From Butyrivibrio sp. (lineage in GTDB: Bacteria; Bacillota; Clostridia; Lachnospirales; Lachnospiraceae), in the NCBI GenBank assembly GCA_015056655.1, contig SVFV01000001.1, positions 62,001 through 126,000 of the forward strand: a stretch of 64,000 bases of DNA. The letters are read 5' to 3'. Under the pieces are notes generated by a model. The model saw nothing but the letters and a program-made list of their open reading frames with translations, was not told where the DNA came from and ran no database searches. The translations under genes were made by a program, and so were the position numbers. Shown piece by piece: positions 16,037-25,288 of this stretch; the first letter of the stretch is position 1; the number at the start of each line of letters is the position of its first letter.

Positions 16037-17350
16037 TTACATTCCATCGTTCTCAGAATCGTTCTCAACAGCATCCGGCTCATTATCGATGATATTCTCT
16101 ACTTCATTCTCGATAACTTCTTCCTGCTCTTTTTCAGTGGTATCAGGCTTGCCATTTATAAGTGCATTGATCTTTCTTGGGAGCCAGGTTACCTTCATAC
16201 CTACACGATAAGCAAATGAGTTCTTCATTCTTTCGTATTTCTGATTCAGTCTCTCATTTTTTGCATAAAGCTTATTGTATCTGGCCTGCAGCTTGTCATA
16301 CTGCTTCTGCATACTTCTTTCTTTTTTCTCAAATCTTCGTATAGCGGCTTCAGATTCTACTTCCTCGCGCCATAAAATATATTCTTCATAAGAACCATCT
16401 GTGACCTTTGAAAGAAGATCAGCTTTATTTTCTTTATAGATATATGAACGTTCCAGATTATCCACCCCAAGCTTCTTGAACGCTTCATTCCTGATGTAGT
16501 CATACATCATTCTGAAGCCATCCGGGTTCTCCGGATTTTTCTGGCACTTAAGTGCATAGAGGTAGCTATCAACTGCTCTGTTTATGAAGCTCTGCTTAAC
16601 CTCTTCATACACGCCCTTCTGCTCAAGGAATTCCTTAGTTGTTTCAAAGGCTTTAAACACGCACATTGGATTTCTTTTCTTATCAGTAGTTGTACTATTC
16701 TCCTGATTCATTCTCCAATTTATAAGCATATCTTCGATAATAGTTATTCTGTCAGCCAGAGCCATTGATGACATAACAAAAAGTGCATCATTAGCCTTCT
16801 CTATGCTCTGAAAACGAATACCTTTTTCTCTTATAAATGCCAGCCTGAACATCTTATTCCAGGGCACATTATTAGAAATATTCAAAATATACTTCTGAAC
16901 AGTCTTTCTGTTGTATGGAATTTCTTCAGGCACATAAATATAATTATTCTTCTTTCCACGTACCCTTACTCCAATTCGATCATTGTAATGCCAGGCATCG
17001 CAGATACATATGTCTGCATCATCTTCTTTACATTTGTTGTAAAGTAGTTCTAACGCATTAGGTTCAAAAAAGTCGTCTGAATCCCAAAAGACTATATATT
17101 CACCCTCAGCCATGTCCAAGCCGACATTACGGGATACTCCGGCATTCTCATGCTCCTTGGGAACAACCTTTATTCTTCTGTCCTTTTTTGCATACTCATT
17201 AGCAGTTTCTACTGTTCCATCTGTAGACCCATCGTCTACAACTATTATTTCGAAGTCCTGAAATGTCTGAGCCAAAATACTATCAAGACACTGACCAATA
17301 ACCTTTTCACTATTATAAGAGGGTACTACTACTGTAACTATTGTACTCAT
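16037..17350 (-). CDS. Glycosyltransferase family 2 with coiled-coil tail
   Basis: 437 residues from the ATG at 17350. A GT-A domain opens VTVVVPSYNSEKVIGQCLDS, with DDGSTDGT, GVSRNVGLDMAEGEYIVFWDSDDFF (D-x-D metal site) and NNVPWNKMF acceptor-side segments. After about residue 325 comes a long coiled coil (ERSMQKQYDKLQARYNKLYA), then NSFAYRVGMKVTWLPRKIN and an acidic end. The tail motif is shared with the neighbour at 14175. An in-frame ATG at 17374 lacks a ribosome site and is rejected. Sugar specificity cannot be read. Confidence 0.9.
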   Translation of the reverse strand: MSTIVTVVVPSYNSEKVIGQCLDSILAQTFQDFEIIVVDDGSTDGTVETANEYAKKDRRIKVVPKEHENAGVSRNVGLDMAEGEYIVFWDSDDFFEPNALELLYNKCKEDDADICICDAWHYNDRIGVRVRGKKNNYIYVPEEIPYNRKTVQKYILNISNNVPWNKMFRLAFIREKGIRFQSIEKANDALFVMSSMALADRITIIEDMLINWRMNQENSTTTDKKRNPMCVFKAFETTKEFLEQKGVYEEVKQSFINRAVDSYLYALKCQKNPENPDGFRMMYDYIRNEAFKKLGVDNLERSYIYKENKADLLSKVTDGSYEEYILWREEVESEAAIRRFEKKERSMQKQYDKLQARYNKLYAKNERLNQKYERMKNSFAYRVGMKVTWLPRKINALINGKPDTTEKEQEEVIENEVENIIDNEPDAVENDSENDGM

Positions 17351-17427
17351 AATCACCTTTTCCTTCTGAATCATTAAGTCATTTGTGAATTAAAGACTAA
17401 ATTATAGTTTACACCAAAAAGAGATAA

Positions 17428-17473
17428 TAAAAAACCCCGCCGAAAACTCTCATAAAGAGGTTCTTCGGCGGAG
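17428..17473 (-). terminator. Intrinsic terminator of the beta-helix gene
   Basis: On the minus strand CTCCGCCGAA pairs with TTTCGGCGGGG, followed by TTTTTTATT. It lies 30 bases past the stop of the gene at 17503 and separates it from the two glycosyltransferases downstream. Confidence 0.85.
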
Positions 17474-17502
17474 TGTAATTAGCTTTGCGCTATTTTATCT
17501 GA

Positions 17503-19830
17503 TTACTTTTTCTTTACCTTACAATCCTTAGAAATGAAGGTCTGAGCAGACTTCTTAATATTCTCGAATGTATTATCAGTAAACTTCTTAACTGTAGAGT
17601 GGTTACTGATATAGATTCCGTAGCTGCCCTTCTTAACGCTTGAAATGGTATTGCCCTTAAGGGAATTAACAGTCGCATAATTACTTACATAAATACCATG
17701 TTCCTTGGTTCCCTTGATCTTGTTCTTATCAATAGCCTTAGCTGTTGACTTCTTATCTGTGATCTTGATTCCGTTCTTCTTTGTATTCTCAATAGTATTA
17801 TTCTTGACAGTAATCTTATTACTCTTATCAATTATAGCTACACCATACTCCCACTGTCCTCCGGAAATTGTACAATCCTTAACAGTGATATTAGATGACT
17901 TGTTATTGATGTGAACACCATTACTTGATGCCTTCTTGCTGACTTTCTTATTATTTGTCTTTGTAATTGTGCATCTTTCAACAGTAATGTTCTTACTTGC
18001 CTTTACGTAGATACCATTTTCCAAGCTGTTCTCAGTAGTGTTATCGCTTGCTTTGCACTTCTGAGAAAGTACGAACTGGATACTATTTCCTTCTGTACCA
18101 TAGATCTTATTTCCAGATACAGTTGAATTCTTGGTATATTCCATACTGATACCATCAGTATTAGGTCCTGAAATAGTATTGTTTGAAATAGTAAATCCGT
18201 TTACATCATACTGTGCAATCTTAAGGTTCTTTAAGTCCTTAACCTTCTTCTGATACTTCTCTTTTACTTCTTTTGTAAATGTAAATCCACCTGCTCTGAT
18301 AGCAACGTGTGTCTTCTTCGCACCAGTCTTTGCCATAACGAAGGTATTACCATCAACTATGTTATTAGCTGTATATGAAGTATATTTGCCGCCCTTAATA
18401 AGCTCTGCAGGCTGCTGGAAATCTACACCATAACCAACCTGGTTAAATGTATTACCCTGAATGAGACCATTTCTCCATCCGCAGCCTTCAAGCGCTGTAT
18501 CAGCAATATTATTGAATGTGCAATTAGTTACCTTTATGCCCTCATAATACTTTCCATCCTTGTAGTGGTGAGAACCGATTGCTCTGTAAACGCCCTCAAA
18601 TGTACAATGATCAATTACAAAGTTTTCACAAGTAAGATAATCAGCAGGTGCGTACTTTGAAAAGTCCTTATCATTTGATGTCATATCAAATGAAAGAGCT
18701 TCATATCCACTCTTCTTTGAACTAGGGTTATAATTAGGACTACTAAATGTACAATTTGTCATTGTAACATTCTTAACTGCGGCAAACTCTGCAGCATGCT
18801 GACCAAAACTGACAAATTTAATATTATCGAGAACCAGTCCATCCGTTCTGGCAAATTTGCAAAGTCCAGCATCATCTGAGCCACCACTGATGGTTCCATT
18901 CTTGATAGTAATATTCCTGTAAAGGTATCCGCCACCGTTAGCATCAGGATTACCTGTAGTAATAATGTTTTCATCTTTTTTGCGAACTAATGTAGCGCCA
19001 CCCAAATCAAGAGTTTTGTTTGAGTAAATCATAAGTCGTGCTGCTCTATCTGGTTCTTTAGCTGAACCCGGATCCTTGAGTTCAGGGAAATCTGTCGCAT
19101 TTACTTTTATCAAAGTTGCTGCCGCTTCATCTGACAGAACAAACCTCAGTGCATCAAATGCACTTCTTGTACTTTCACCTGTAACCGAGATAAATTTGTC
19201 AACAAAGTCCTTATCAATAGTGATTTCATTTGAGGTTCTTATATAAGTCAATATTGCCGGATCAGCATCGCCCCTAAATCCCCAGGCACCAAGGCTCTGT
19301 ATAGGCTCAGCCACTGCGATTGTATAAATAGCAGACTTCTCTGCAGCAAAGGAAACCTTTCCGCCCTTGAAGCTGCTATCAACAGCCTTAAGGTTGTAAT
19401 TGGAATCAACTTTATATACCTTTACTGTGCTGCTCTTGCCAACAAGACCTTCCTTAACCTTTATGGAAACACTTGCCTTTCCATCAGGGTTAACTCTCTT
19501 TTTACCACTCTTGAAAACAAGATCAAAAGAAACTGTCTGCTTCAAAGGCTGGATAAGACCACCCTTTTCAAGAACAGCTTTCTTAATATCAGCTTCTTTA
19601 CTGTCTTTAACGCCTTCAACTGTTACAGTTGTGCCCTTCTTGAAGACACCCTTCTTTGCTTCAATGAGGATATCATAGCCATTAACCTTTGTTTCAAAAG
19701 TCAGTTCTTTACCCTCAGAAACCTTTGCGCTCTTTGCAGCATAGCTCTTAATTCCAGCGCCGCTAAACAAAGTCATGCACATGGCAAATGCCATTACAAA
19801 CGCAAAAAATCGCCTACATTTACTACTCAT
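17503..19830 (-). CDS. Secreted right-handed parallel beta-helix protein
   Basis: 775 residues with a signal peptide (FFAFVMAFAMCMTLFSGAGIKSYAA). Residues 30-180 form a beta-rich, Lys-rich region (VTVEGVKDSKEADIKKAV, VSVKVYKVD-like strands). From about 280 to the end there are many parallel beta-helix turns (N-x-I-x-G-N-x-I/F, such as TISNNTISGPNTDGISMEY and ISSVKKGSYGIYISNHS). The fold is used by polysaccharide lyases, epimerases and adhesins; no specific catalytic set could be recognised. There is no LPXTG or membrane anchor at the C-terminus (KDCKVKKK), so it is secreted or held by charge. It has its own promoter and terminator inside the polysaccharide locus, suggesting separate, possibly stronger, expression. 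A role in handling the locus's polymer is inference. Confidence 0.85.
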   Translation of the reverse strand: MSSKCRRFFAFVMAFAMCMTLFSGAGIKSYAAKSAKVSEGKELTFETKVNGYDILIEAKKGVFKKGTTVTVEGVKDSKEADIKKAVLEKGGLIQPLKQTVSFDLVFKSGKKRVNPDGKASVSIKVKEGLVGKSSTVKVYKVDSNYNLKAVDSSFKGGKVSFAAEKSAIYTIAVAEPIQSLGAWGFRGDADPAILTYIRTSNEITIDKDFVDKFISVTGESTRSAFDALRFVLSDEAAATLIKVNATDFPELKDPGSAKEPDRAARLMIYSNKTLDLGGATLVRKKDENIITTGNPDANGGGYLYRNITIKNGTISGGSDDAGLCKFARTDGLVLDNIKFVSFGQHAAEFAAVKNVTMTNCTFSSPNYNPSSKKSGYEALSFDMTSNDKDFSKYAPADYLTCENFVIDHCTFEGVYRAIGSHHYKDGKYYEGIKVTNCTFNNIADTALEGCGWRNGLIQGNTFNQVGYGVDFQQPAELIKGGKYTSYTANNIVDGNTFVMAKTGAKKTHVAIRAGGFTFTKEVKEKYQKKVKDLKNLKIAQYDVNGFTISNNTISGPNTDGISMEYTKNSTVSGNKIYGTEGNSIQFVLSQKCKASDNTTENSLENGIYVKASKNITVERCTITKTNNKKVSKKASSNGVHINNKSSNITVKDCTISGGQWEYGVAIIDKSNKITVKNNTIENTKKNGIKITDKKSTAKAIDKNKIKGTKEHGIYVSNYATVNSLKGNTISSVKKGSYGIYISNHSTVKKFTDNTFENIKKSAQTFISKDCKVKKK

Positions 19831-19934
19831 GTCTTACCCTCCTCATAAGTTGTCTTTTTGAAAAGATTGCCATACAATCTCGTTCTACAACACTAACACT
19901 TACTTGAGATAATTATATAAAACATAGGTAGCAA

Positions 19935-19964
19935 ATTATATAACGCAAGCGATTTTTTAATCAA
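19935..19964 (-). promoter_or_regulatory. Sigma-A-type promoter of the beta-helix gene
   Basis: Minus strand TTGATT (19959-19964), an 18-base spacer and a perfect TATAAT (19935-19940). The predicted transcript starts about 100 bases before the ATG at 19830, leaving a leader with GAGGAGGG at its end. Confidence 0.7.
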
Positions 19965-20000
19965 ATTTTTATAAAGTTATGTATGAAATATCAGTTTTTT

Positions 20001-22421
20001 TCAAGCATTTGCAAGCTCTTCAACAAAGCGAGTTGATGCCTTTCCGTCGCACAGTGACATACGAGAGTTCTTATACTCCTCACATACCTTAACATGTGCT
20101 TTGTATGCATCAGAGGACTTATCTCCAAAGAGACCTTCCTTAATGAGACTAACCATTTCTTCGTTAGACTCAAATGAATTAGCAGAAAGGAGATCCTCTT
20201 CCTTCATGTTGAGATCTGTCATATCAAGACGCTTTTCCTTATCAGGTATCCATCTGTAGAAGTCCTTACCAAAAGCAAGAGCTCCAAAGGTAAATCCGCC
20301 AAAGTCGCCTATAACAACATCAGAAGCTGCCATGCATCTTGATAAAGGCATATCTGTCCAGAAAGCAAAGCCCTGAAGGTATTCATCAAATTCAATGGGC
20401 TCTCTTCTACTATAGTCTCTTAAAAGTACAACACAGTTTCTTGCAAACTCTTCGTGAAGATCCTGTAAAAGGCTTGTAAGCTTTTCAGGAGCCACATCCT
20501 TATAAGAGATGATAAGTGAAATGATCTTCTTCCCTTCAGCAAAAGAGAAATCAGTAACAATCTTTTCCTTAGCCTTCTCAGCAAGCTTCTCGTTAAAGAA
20601 TATATCTGAGCAGACATTACCGACATTTATAACCTTACCGGATTCACTTAAAGGATAGTTTCTAAGTGTAGCCTCATCAAAGGATACATCAGTAGCTGCA
20701 ACTATGTCATAGCTGTTGATGATCGGGAATGCCTCGATTTCTTCCTTGTATGATCCAGCGATCAGTGCCTTACTGTTGTTCTCTCTTGTAAGCGCAGGTA
20801 TGATCTCAGGACAAATCTGAACAATCTTTGTTTCAGGGCGAATCTTTACCATTCTAAGAACAAATGGCTCACCGGCAGCGATAATATATTCAGCCTCTGC
20901 AAGCTTCTTCGCATTCTCATGAAGCTTGTCCTTAGCAGCTATTGTAAAGGCAGGCTTTAAAGTAACTTCAAATCCGCCCTTTGCCTCAAATGCTTTCTTA
21001 AGAGAATCAAATACGTTTCGATCAGCTCTCTTGTCTGCAAGAAGTACTACACTGTTCTTCTTAACAGGGTTCTTAGATGCCTTTTCATAAACAGGCTTAA
21101 TAATCTTCTGAACCTTGAGATTATTCTTGAGAGTCTTCTCTCTATTAGAGAAAGTCTGCTCCCAGCTATTGCATGCATGATAATCAACATCAAGCGGAGT
21201 GCTTCTTCTGTAGTTCTCAAGAGAAGGCTCGAAGAACTCCTTCATGATACGCTCAGTTGCATGTCCGTCACAGGACTTCATGAACTTCTCTTTGAAGGCA
21301 ATAACCTCTGCCTTGTCGAATCTCTCATCAACATGCTTGATGTAATCAATTACTTCGCCATTTGTAAAGCAAACAGGTCCGGGAGTAAGTTCATCATAGT
21401 TGTAATAGAAACCTCTCCAGTCGAAGTAGTTGTAAAGGTCATAAGCAAAGAATACCATTGGCTTTTCAAACAATGAGTATTCAAAGATTGTGGACGAATA
21501 ATCAGCTATCATGATATCCGTTACACAAATGAGCTCCTCAATTGTAAGCTCTTCAGTAAAGTCTGCTGCAAAATCAGCACACTCAGCAGGGACGACAGGT
21601 CTGTTGTGTGTTATAGGATGGTGCTTGAAAATGAGAACATAATCATCTGAAAGCTCCTTCTTAAACTTCTTAACATCGAGCATATCGGGAGTAAGAGCCT
21701 TAGCTGCACGACCTCTGAAGGTAGGCGCATAAGAAATGATCTTCTTTCCTTTTGCCTGAGGCATAAGTCTGTAAAGGTGCTCGTATGCCTTATCAACAGT
21801 TTCCTGTCTGTAGAATACGTCTGTTCTTGAAAGTCCCAGGGGCTTGATACATTCAGGATTGTCCTTTTTGTCCATAGCCTCTGCATAAGCCCATACAATC
21901 TCAGGTGAGCTGACTGTTACAATATCGTAATCTCCATGTGAAGGGAATCTCTTTGCATCCTTGTAGGAATCACCGAAGATTTTGTCTGCGGTACTAAGTC
22001 CGAACTTTTTGAAAGCACCAGCTGCATGCCATGTGTTTAAGATGTGCTGGCCTTTTCTTTTTCTGATGCAGGCGTGAAGGTCGCTACCCTCAGCGTAGAT
22101 AAGATACTTCGCTGTTGCTGCATCTATAACAAAATCCCTCATTCTCTTGTACTGATCTGCCTTATCAACAAAACCTATTCTGAAGAAATGACAGTGAATG
22201 TTGAGGTCATAGTTTCTTGCAAGCTCGTTGTACAATTCCTGGAAAGAATTTGATAAAGACGGAAGTCTAAGTTCAAGAAATACAACCTTGTCTTCCTGTA
22301 TGGGTTTGAATAACGCATGCAGGTTAAACAACATGGGATAATATATTTTGCGCGTCAGAAATCTTACAAGGGTTCTTTTCTTGCCCTTTAAAGCTTTCAT
22401 CGGTGACTGGAAAGTGCTCAT
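20001..22421 (-). CDS. TagF-like CDP-polyol glycero/ribitol-phosphotransferase, double length
   Basis: 806 residues. The first half is a poly(polyol-phosphate) polymerase domain: NTWHAAGAFKKFG (family LWHGxxxKxxG), KKIISYAPTFRG, VLIFKHHP, then DIMIADYSSTIFEYSLFEKPMVFFAYD and CDGHATERI. These enzymes add glycerol- or ribitol-phosphate from CDP precursors to undecaprenyl-linked acceptors on the cytoplasmic face. The second half (about 440-806) repeats the layout in weaker form (KIISLIISYKDV, VVIGDFGGFTFGALAFGKDFY, CDGKASTRF). The family histidines are missing, so it may be inactive or bind another substrate. ATG start with AGGAGG 5 bases upstream. It directly follows the TagH/TagG-like exporter genes, which would export its product. 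Confidence 0.87.
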   Translation of the reverse strand: MSTFQSPMKALKGKKRTLVRFLTRKIYYPMLFNLHALFKPIQEDKVVFLELRLPSLSNSFQELYNELARNYDLNIHCHFFRIGFVDKADQYKRMRDFVIDAATAKYLIYAEGSDLHACIRKRKGQHILNTWHAAGAFKKFGLSTADKIFGDSYKDAKRFPSHGDYDIVTVSSPEIVWAYAEAMDKKDNPECIKPLGLSRTDVFYRQETVDKAYEHLYRLMPQAKGKKIISYAPTFRGRAAKALTPDMLDVKKFKKELSDDYVLIFKHHPITHNRPVVPAECADFAADFTEELTIEELICVTDIMIADYSSTIFEYSLFEKPMVFFAYDLYNYFDWRGFYYNYDELTPGPVCFTNGEVIDYIKHVDERFDKAEVIAFKEKFMKSCDGHATERIMKEFFEPSLENYRRSTPLDVDYHACNSWEQTFSNREKTLKNNLKVQKIIKPVYEKASKNPVKKNSVVLLADKRADRNVFDSLKKAFEAKGGFEVTLKPAFTIAAKDKLHENAKKLAEAEYIIAAGEPFVLRMVKIRPETKIVQICPEIIPALTRENNSKALIAGSYKEEIEAFPIINSYDIVAATDVSFDEATLRNYPLSESGKVINVGNVCSDIFFNEKLAEKAKEKIVTDFSFAEGKKIISLIISYKDVAPEKLTSLLQDLHEEFARNCVVLLRDYSRREPIEFDEYLQGFAFWTDMPLSRCMAASDVVIGDFGGFTFGALAFGKDFYRWIPDKEKRLDMTDLNMKEEDLLSANSFESNEEMVSLIKEGLFGDKSSDAYKAHVKVCEEYKNSRMSLCDGKASTRFVEELANA

Positions 22422-22441
22422 TAATTCCTCCTAATTACTGA

Positions 22442-23398
22442 TTACAGGTTCCTATAACCTGCTTTTAATGCTTCAGGTCTGTTCTGTCTAAGGATTGCAA
22501 GAGCTGCTTCAACTGCAGGCTCTGTCTCGCCCTCCTGAAGTATCTTCAAAAATCTCTCTGTTTCAGCTTTCATCTCTTCTCTCATAGAGTTTGCTTTTCT
22601 TACTCTGAAAGCATCATCAAGCTTTTTGATATCTTCTTCGTTTTTAGGCAGCTTACCAGTTGCCAAAAACTCTTCATAAGCATTGCAGATGTAGGTAACA
22701 TCATCACTAAATGTGATCTGATTACCATGATCTATCCATAAAATCTTATTACAAAGCTCTCTGACCTGAGTAATGGAATGTGATACCAGAACTCCTGTTA
22801 TACCTTCATCAAGAATCTCTCTCATTTTCTTTGAGCTCTTCTTTTTGAAGGAACCATCACCAACACTCAATACCTCATCAAGAATGAGAATCTCAGGTCT
22901 AACAAGGCATGCTATTGAAAAGGCAAGTCTGCTCTTCATACCACTGGAAAGCTGATTGAAGGTGTAATCCTGGAATTTGCCAAGTCCGGCAAAGTCGATG
23001 ATCTCATCATACTTCTCATCCATGAAGGCTCTGGTATATCCAAGCATAGCACCTCTTAAGTAGGTGTTCTCTCTGACAGTAAGGTCACCATCAAATCCGC
23101 TTGAAAGCTCAAGGAGAGCAGCAATACTACCCTTAACCTTAAGTGTACCCTCAGCAGGTCTCAAAATACCGCTGACAGCCTTAAGAAGTGTACTTTTACC
23201 AGCTCCGTTTGTTCCGACGATACCAAGCATATCGCCTTTATAAATTTCAAAATTTATATGTTTATCAGCCCAGAATTCATTAACCTTGTACCTACCTGTT
23301 AATCTGCGAAGTACATAGTCCTTGAATCCAATGCCTTTTAAATCGCCAGACTTATATATAATACTCACGTCATCACATGAAATAACCGGCTTACTCAT
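22442..23398 (-). CDS. Polysaccharide/teichoic acid ABC exporter, ATP-binding subunit (TagH/Wzt-like)
   Basis: 318 residues. Walker A GTNGAGKST near 59, signature LSSGMKSRLAFSIA, Walker B ILILDEVLSVGD, then a switch His in VLVSHS. The N-terminal VIYKSGDLKGIGFKDYVLRR insertion is characteristic of polysaccharide/polyol-phosphate exporters (TagH, KpsT, Wzt). A short helical C-terminal part (about 250-318) has no recognisable carbohydrate-binding module. It powers the permease encoded next (23412-24191). ATG start with AAGGAG upstream. Confidence 0.92.
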   Translation of the reverse strand: MSKPVISCDDVSIIYKSGDLKGIGFKDYVLRRLTGRYKVNEFWADKHINFEIYKGDMLGIVGTNGAGKSTLLKAVSGILRPAEGTLKVKGSIAALLELSSGFDGDLTVRENTYLRGAMLGYTRAFMDEKYDEIIDFAGLGKFQDYTFNQLSSGMKSRLAFSIACLVRPEILILDEVLSVGDGSFKKKSSKKMREILDEGITGVLVSHSITQVRELCNKILWIDHGNQITFSDDVTYICNAYEEFLATGKLPKNEEDIKKLDDAFRVRKANSMREEMKAETERFLKILQEGETEPAVEAALAILRQNRPEALKAGYRNL

Positions 23399-23411
23399 AA
23401 CGCTTTACTCC

Positions 23412-24191
23412 TTACAGATAATAGATAAATTCCTTATTGTACTTCTTGTAGATGATGCTTCCAATGGTAATGAAAACCACAGCATAAAGCAGCATCAGTC
23501 CATGATACTCAAGAGAAGGAATCTTCTGATCTATTACTATAGTTCTGAAATACTTGATCATTACATACACAGGATTTAAAAGGAACAGCCTCTGAATCTT
23601 AGCTGGGTACTTATCCAGTGTATAGAAAATTGCAGAAACATAAGTCAAAAGTGTAAGGAAGATATCATACAAATACTTCGTATCCTTAAAGAAAACACAA
23701 AGAGCTGATAAGATCATTCCCACGCCTATGTTGATAACAGTAAGTATAATTATTGGATAAAGAAGCATGATCATTCTTGGTCCAAACTGTATTCCATCAA
23801 TCAGACAGAAGAAGAAATACACAACCATTGTGATCATGAAATTAACAAAAGCAGATACATTCTTCGAAAGCAGGAAAAGATACTTTGGAAGGTTTATCTT
23901 CTCAATAATTTTCCTGTTACTGATAAGGGAATTCATTCCATTCTTAGTAGCTTCTTTATAGTAACCAAGTACAAGAGTTCCACTAAAAAGATATGTAGTA
24001 TAGTGAGGCGCATTTCTTCCAAAGAACTGCGTGAACACTATCTTCATAACAAAAAGTGTAAGAAGTGGAGAAAGCACACTCCACAACATTCCCAGCGAAG
24101 TGCGCTTGTACTTTTGTTTAAAGTCTCTTTTTACAAGTTCTGAAAACAAGAACTCATATTGGTAAAATCTCTTAATCCATTTTTCTATCAT
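23412..24191 (-). CDS. Polysaccharide/teichoic acid ABC exporter, permease (TagG/Wzm-like)
   Basis: 259 residues, six predicted membrane segments, ABC-2 type. The N-terminal ELVKRDFKQKYKRTSLGMLWSVLSPLL is the hallmark amphipathic entry of the TagG/Wzm/KpsM group. It forms the channel for the undecaprenyl-linked polymer with the ATPase at 22442. Its start overlaps the stop of the upstream epimerase gene (ATGA), showing a single transcription unit. Confidence 0.93.
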   Translation of the reverse strand: MIEKWIKRFYQYEFLFSELVKRDFKQKYKRTSLGMLWSVLSPLLTLFVMKIVFTQFFGRNAPHYTTYLFSGTLVLGYYKEATKNGMNSLISNRKIIEKINLPKYLFLLSKNVSAFVNFMITMVVYFFFCLIDGIQFGPRMIMLLYPIIILTVINIGVGMILSALCVFFKDTKYLYDIFLTLLTYVSAIFYTLDKYPAKIQRLFLLNPVYVMIKYFRTIVIDQKIPSLEYHGLMLLYAVVFITIGSIIYKKYNKEFIYYL

Positions 24192-25255
24192 TTATCAATT
24201 TCCTCGAGAATATCTATTGTACGCTTAAGTCCCTTCTCCATGGAATACTCAGCCTTCCATCCAAGTGACTTGAGCTTTCTTCCATCAAGGATTGCCTTAG
24301 TAGCCTTAGAGTAACCTGCTGCCTCTGTAGCATCAGGAAGCTCGAAGATTACCTTCTTACCTCTATATTCAGCAATAAGGTTAGCCATATCCTTAAGTGT
24401 AATATCTGAGTCAGGATCAGCGATGTTATAAGCTGCTCCATCCTCTCCCAAAAGAAGGCAGTACAAAAGTCCGCTCACTGCATCAGCAACATAGCTGTAT
24501 GAGTAGAGCTGTGTTCCCTCTGATTTAAGAATAATATCTTCCTTAGCAACTCCCTTTTTAATGAACTGGGAAATTGCCTTGGTATCTGAACTAAGCATGG
24601 AAGGTCCGTAGGTTCTTGCAAGTCTTGGAATAACGACCTTAAGGTCCTTCTGCTTCATATATGCCTGGCAGAGTGCCTCTCCTGCACGCTTACTCTCAGG
24701 ATAGCCTGCTCTTAATGTATTACAATCTATATATCCAAGGTAATCCTCAGCGAAATACTCAGTATCACCTTTGTTCTCACCATATACTTCTACAGAAGAT
24801 GCAAAAAGGAATCTCTTAGCCTGCACGCCTGCTGCATAATCAAGCATGTTGCGAAGTCCAATTACATTAGTAAGAATTGTTCCTATAGGATCTGTAGAAT
24901 ACTGAAGAGGATGTGTGTTACTTGCAAGGTGTAACACGTAATCAACCTTTTCATTCTTAAGTTCTTCAGAGAAGTCCTCGTTAACATCCTGCTCAATTGC
25001 CTTGAACAGCTCGCTGTCTCCTGATACTCCGAATCTCTTATAAATTCTGTCCTTGCTTCTGCCAAGGGCTACTACCTTGATATTACTTCCATTTGACTCA
25101 TTGCGCTTTTTGATGACATCCACCAAAAAACTACCTACAAGTCCTGTAGCTCCTGAAATAAGAATGGATGCTCCCTCAAGCTTCTCCCAGGGAAGGGAGA
25201 GGCCTGCAACATCAGCTACATCCTCAAGGTATTTTGAATTTTCAACTATTTTCAT
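24188..25255 (-). CDS. NAD-dependent epimerase/dehydratase (extended SDR)
   Basis: 355 residues. Rossmann motif ISGATGLVGSFLVD, then LHLASNTHP, SSVEVYGE and the catalytic Y-x3-K in GYPESKRAGEALC. It resembles sugar-nucleotide epimerases/dehydratases. It sits directly after the IspD/TarI-like cytidylyltransferase (33-base gap) and overlaps tagG. A CDP-linked substrate is therefore likely, but that is inference. It is not the zinc-type MDR (TarJ) that reduces ribulose-5-phosphate in ordinary ribitol teichoic acid loci. Confidence 0.88.
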   Translation of the reverse strand: MKIVENSKYLEDVADVAGLSLPWEKLEGASILISGATGLVGSFLVDVIKKRNESNGSNIKVVALGRSKDRIYKRFGVSGDSELFKAIEQDVNEDFSEELKNEKVDYVLHLASNTHPLQYSTDPIGTILTNVIGLRNMLDYAAGVQAKRFLFASSVEVYGENKGDTEYFAEDYLGYIDCNTLRAGYPESKRAGEALCQAYMKQKDLKVVIPRLARTYGPSMLSSDTKAISQFIKKGVAKEDIILKSEGTQLYSYSYVADAVSGLLYCLLLGEDGAAYNIADPDSDITLKDMANLIAEYRGKKVIFELPDATEAAGYSKATKAILDGRKLKSLGWKAEYSMEKGLKRTIDILEEIDK

Positions 25256-25288
25256 TAGTCTGTTCCTTTTGAATTAGTATTCTAAAGC

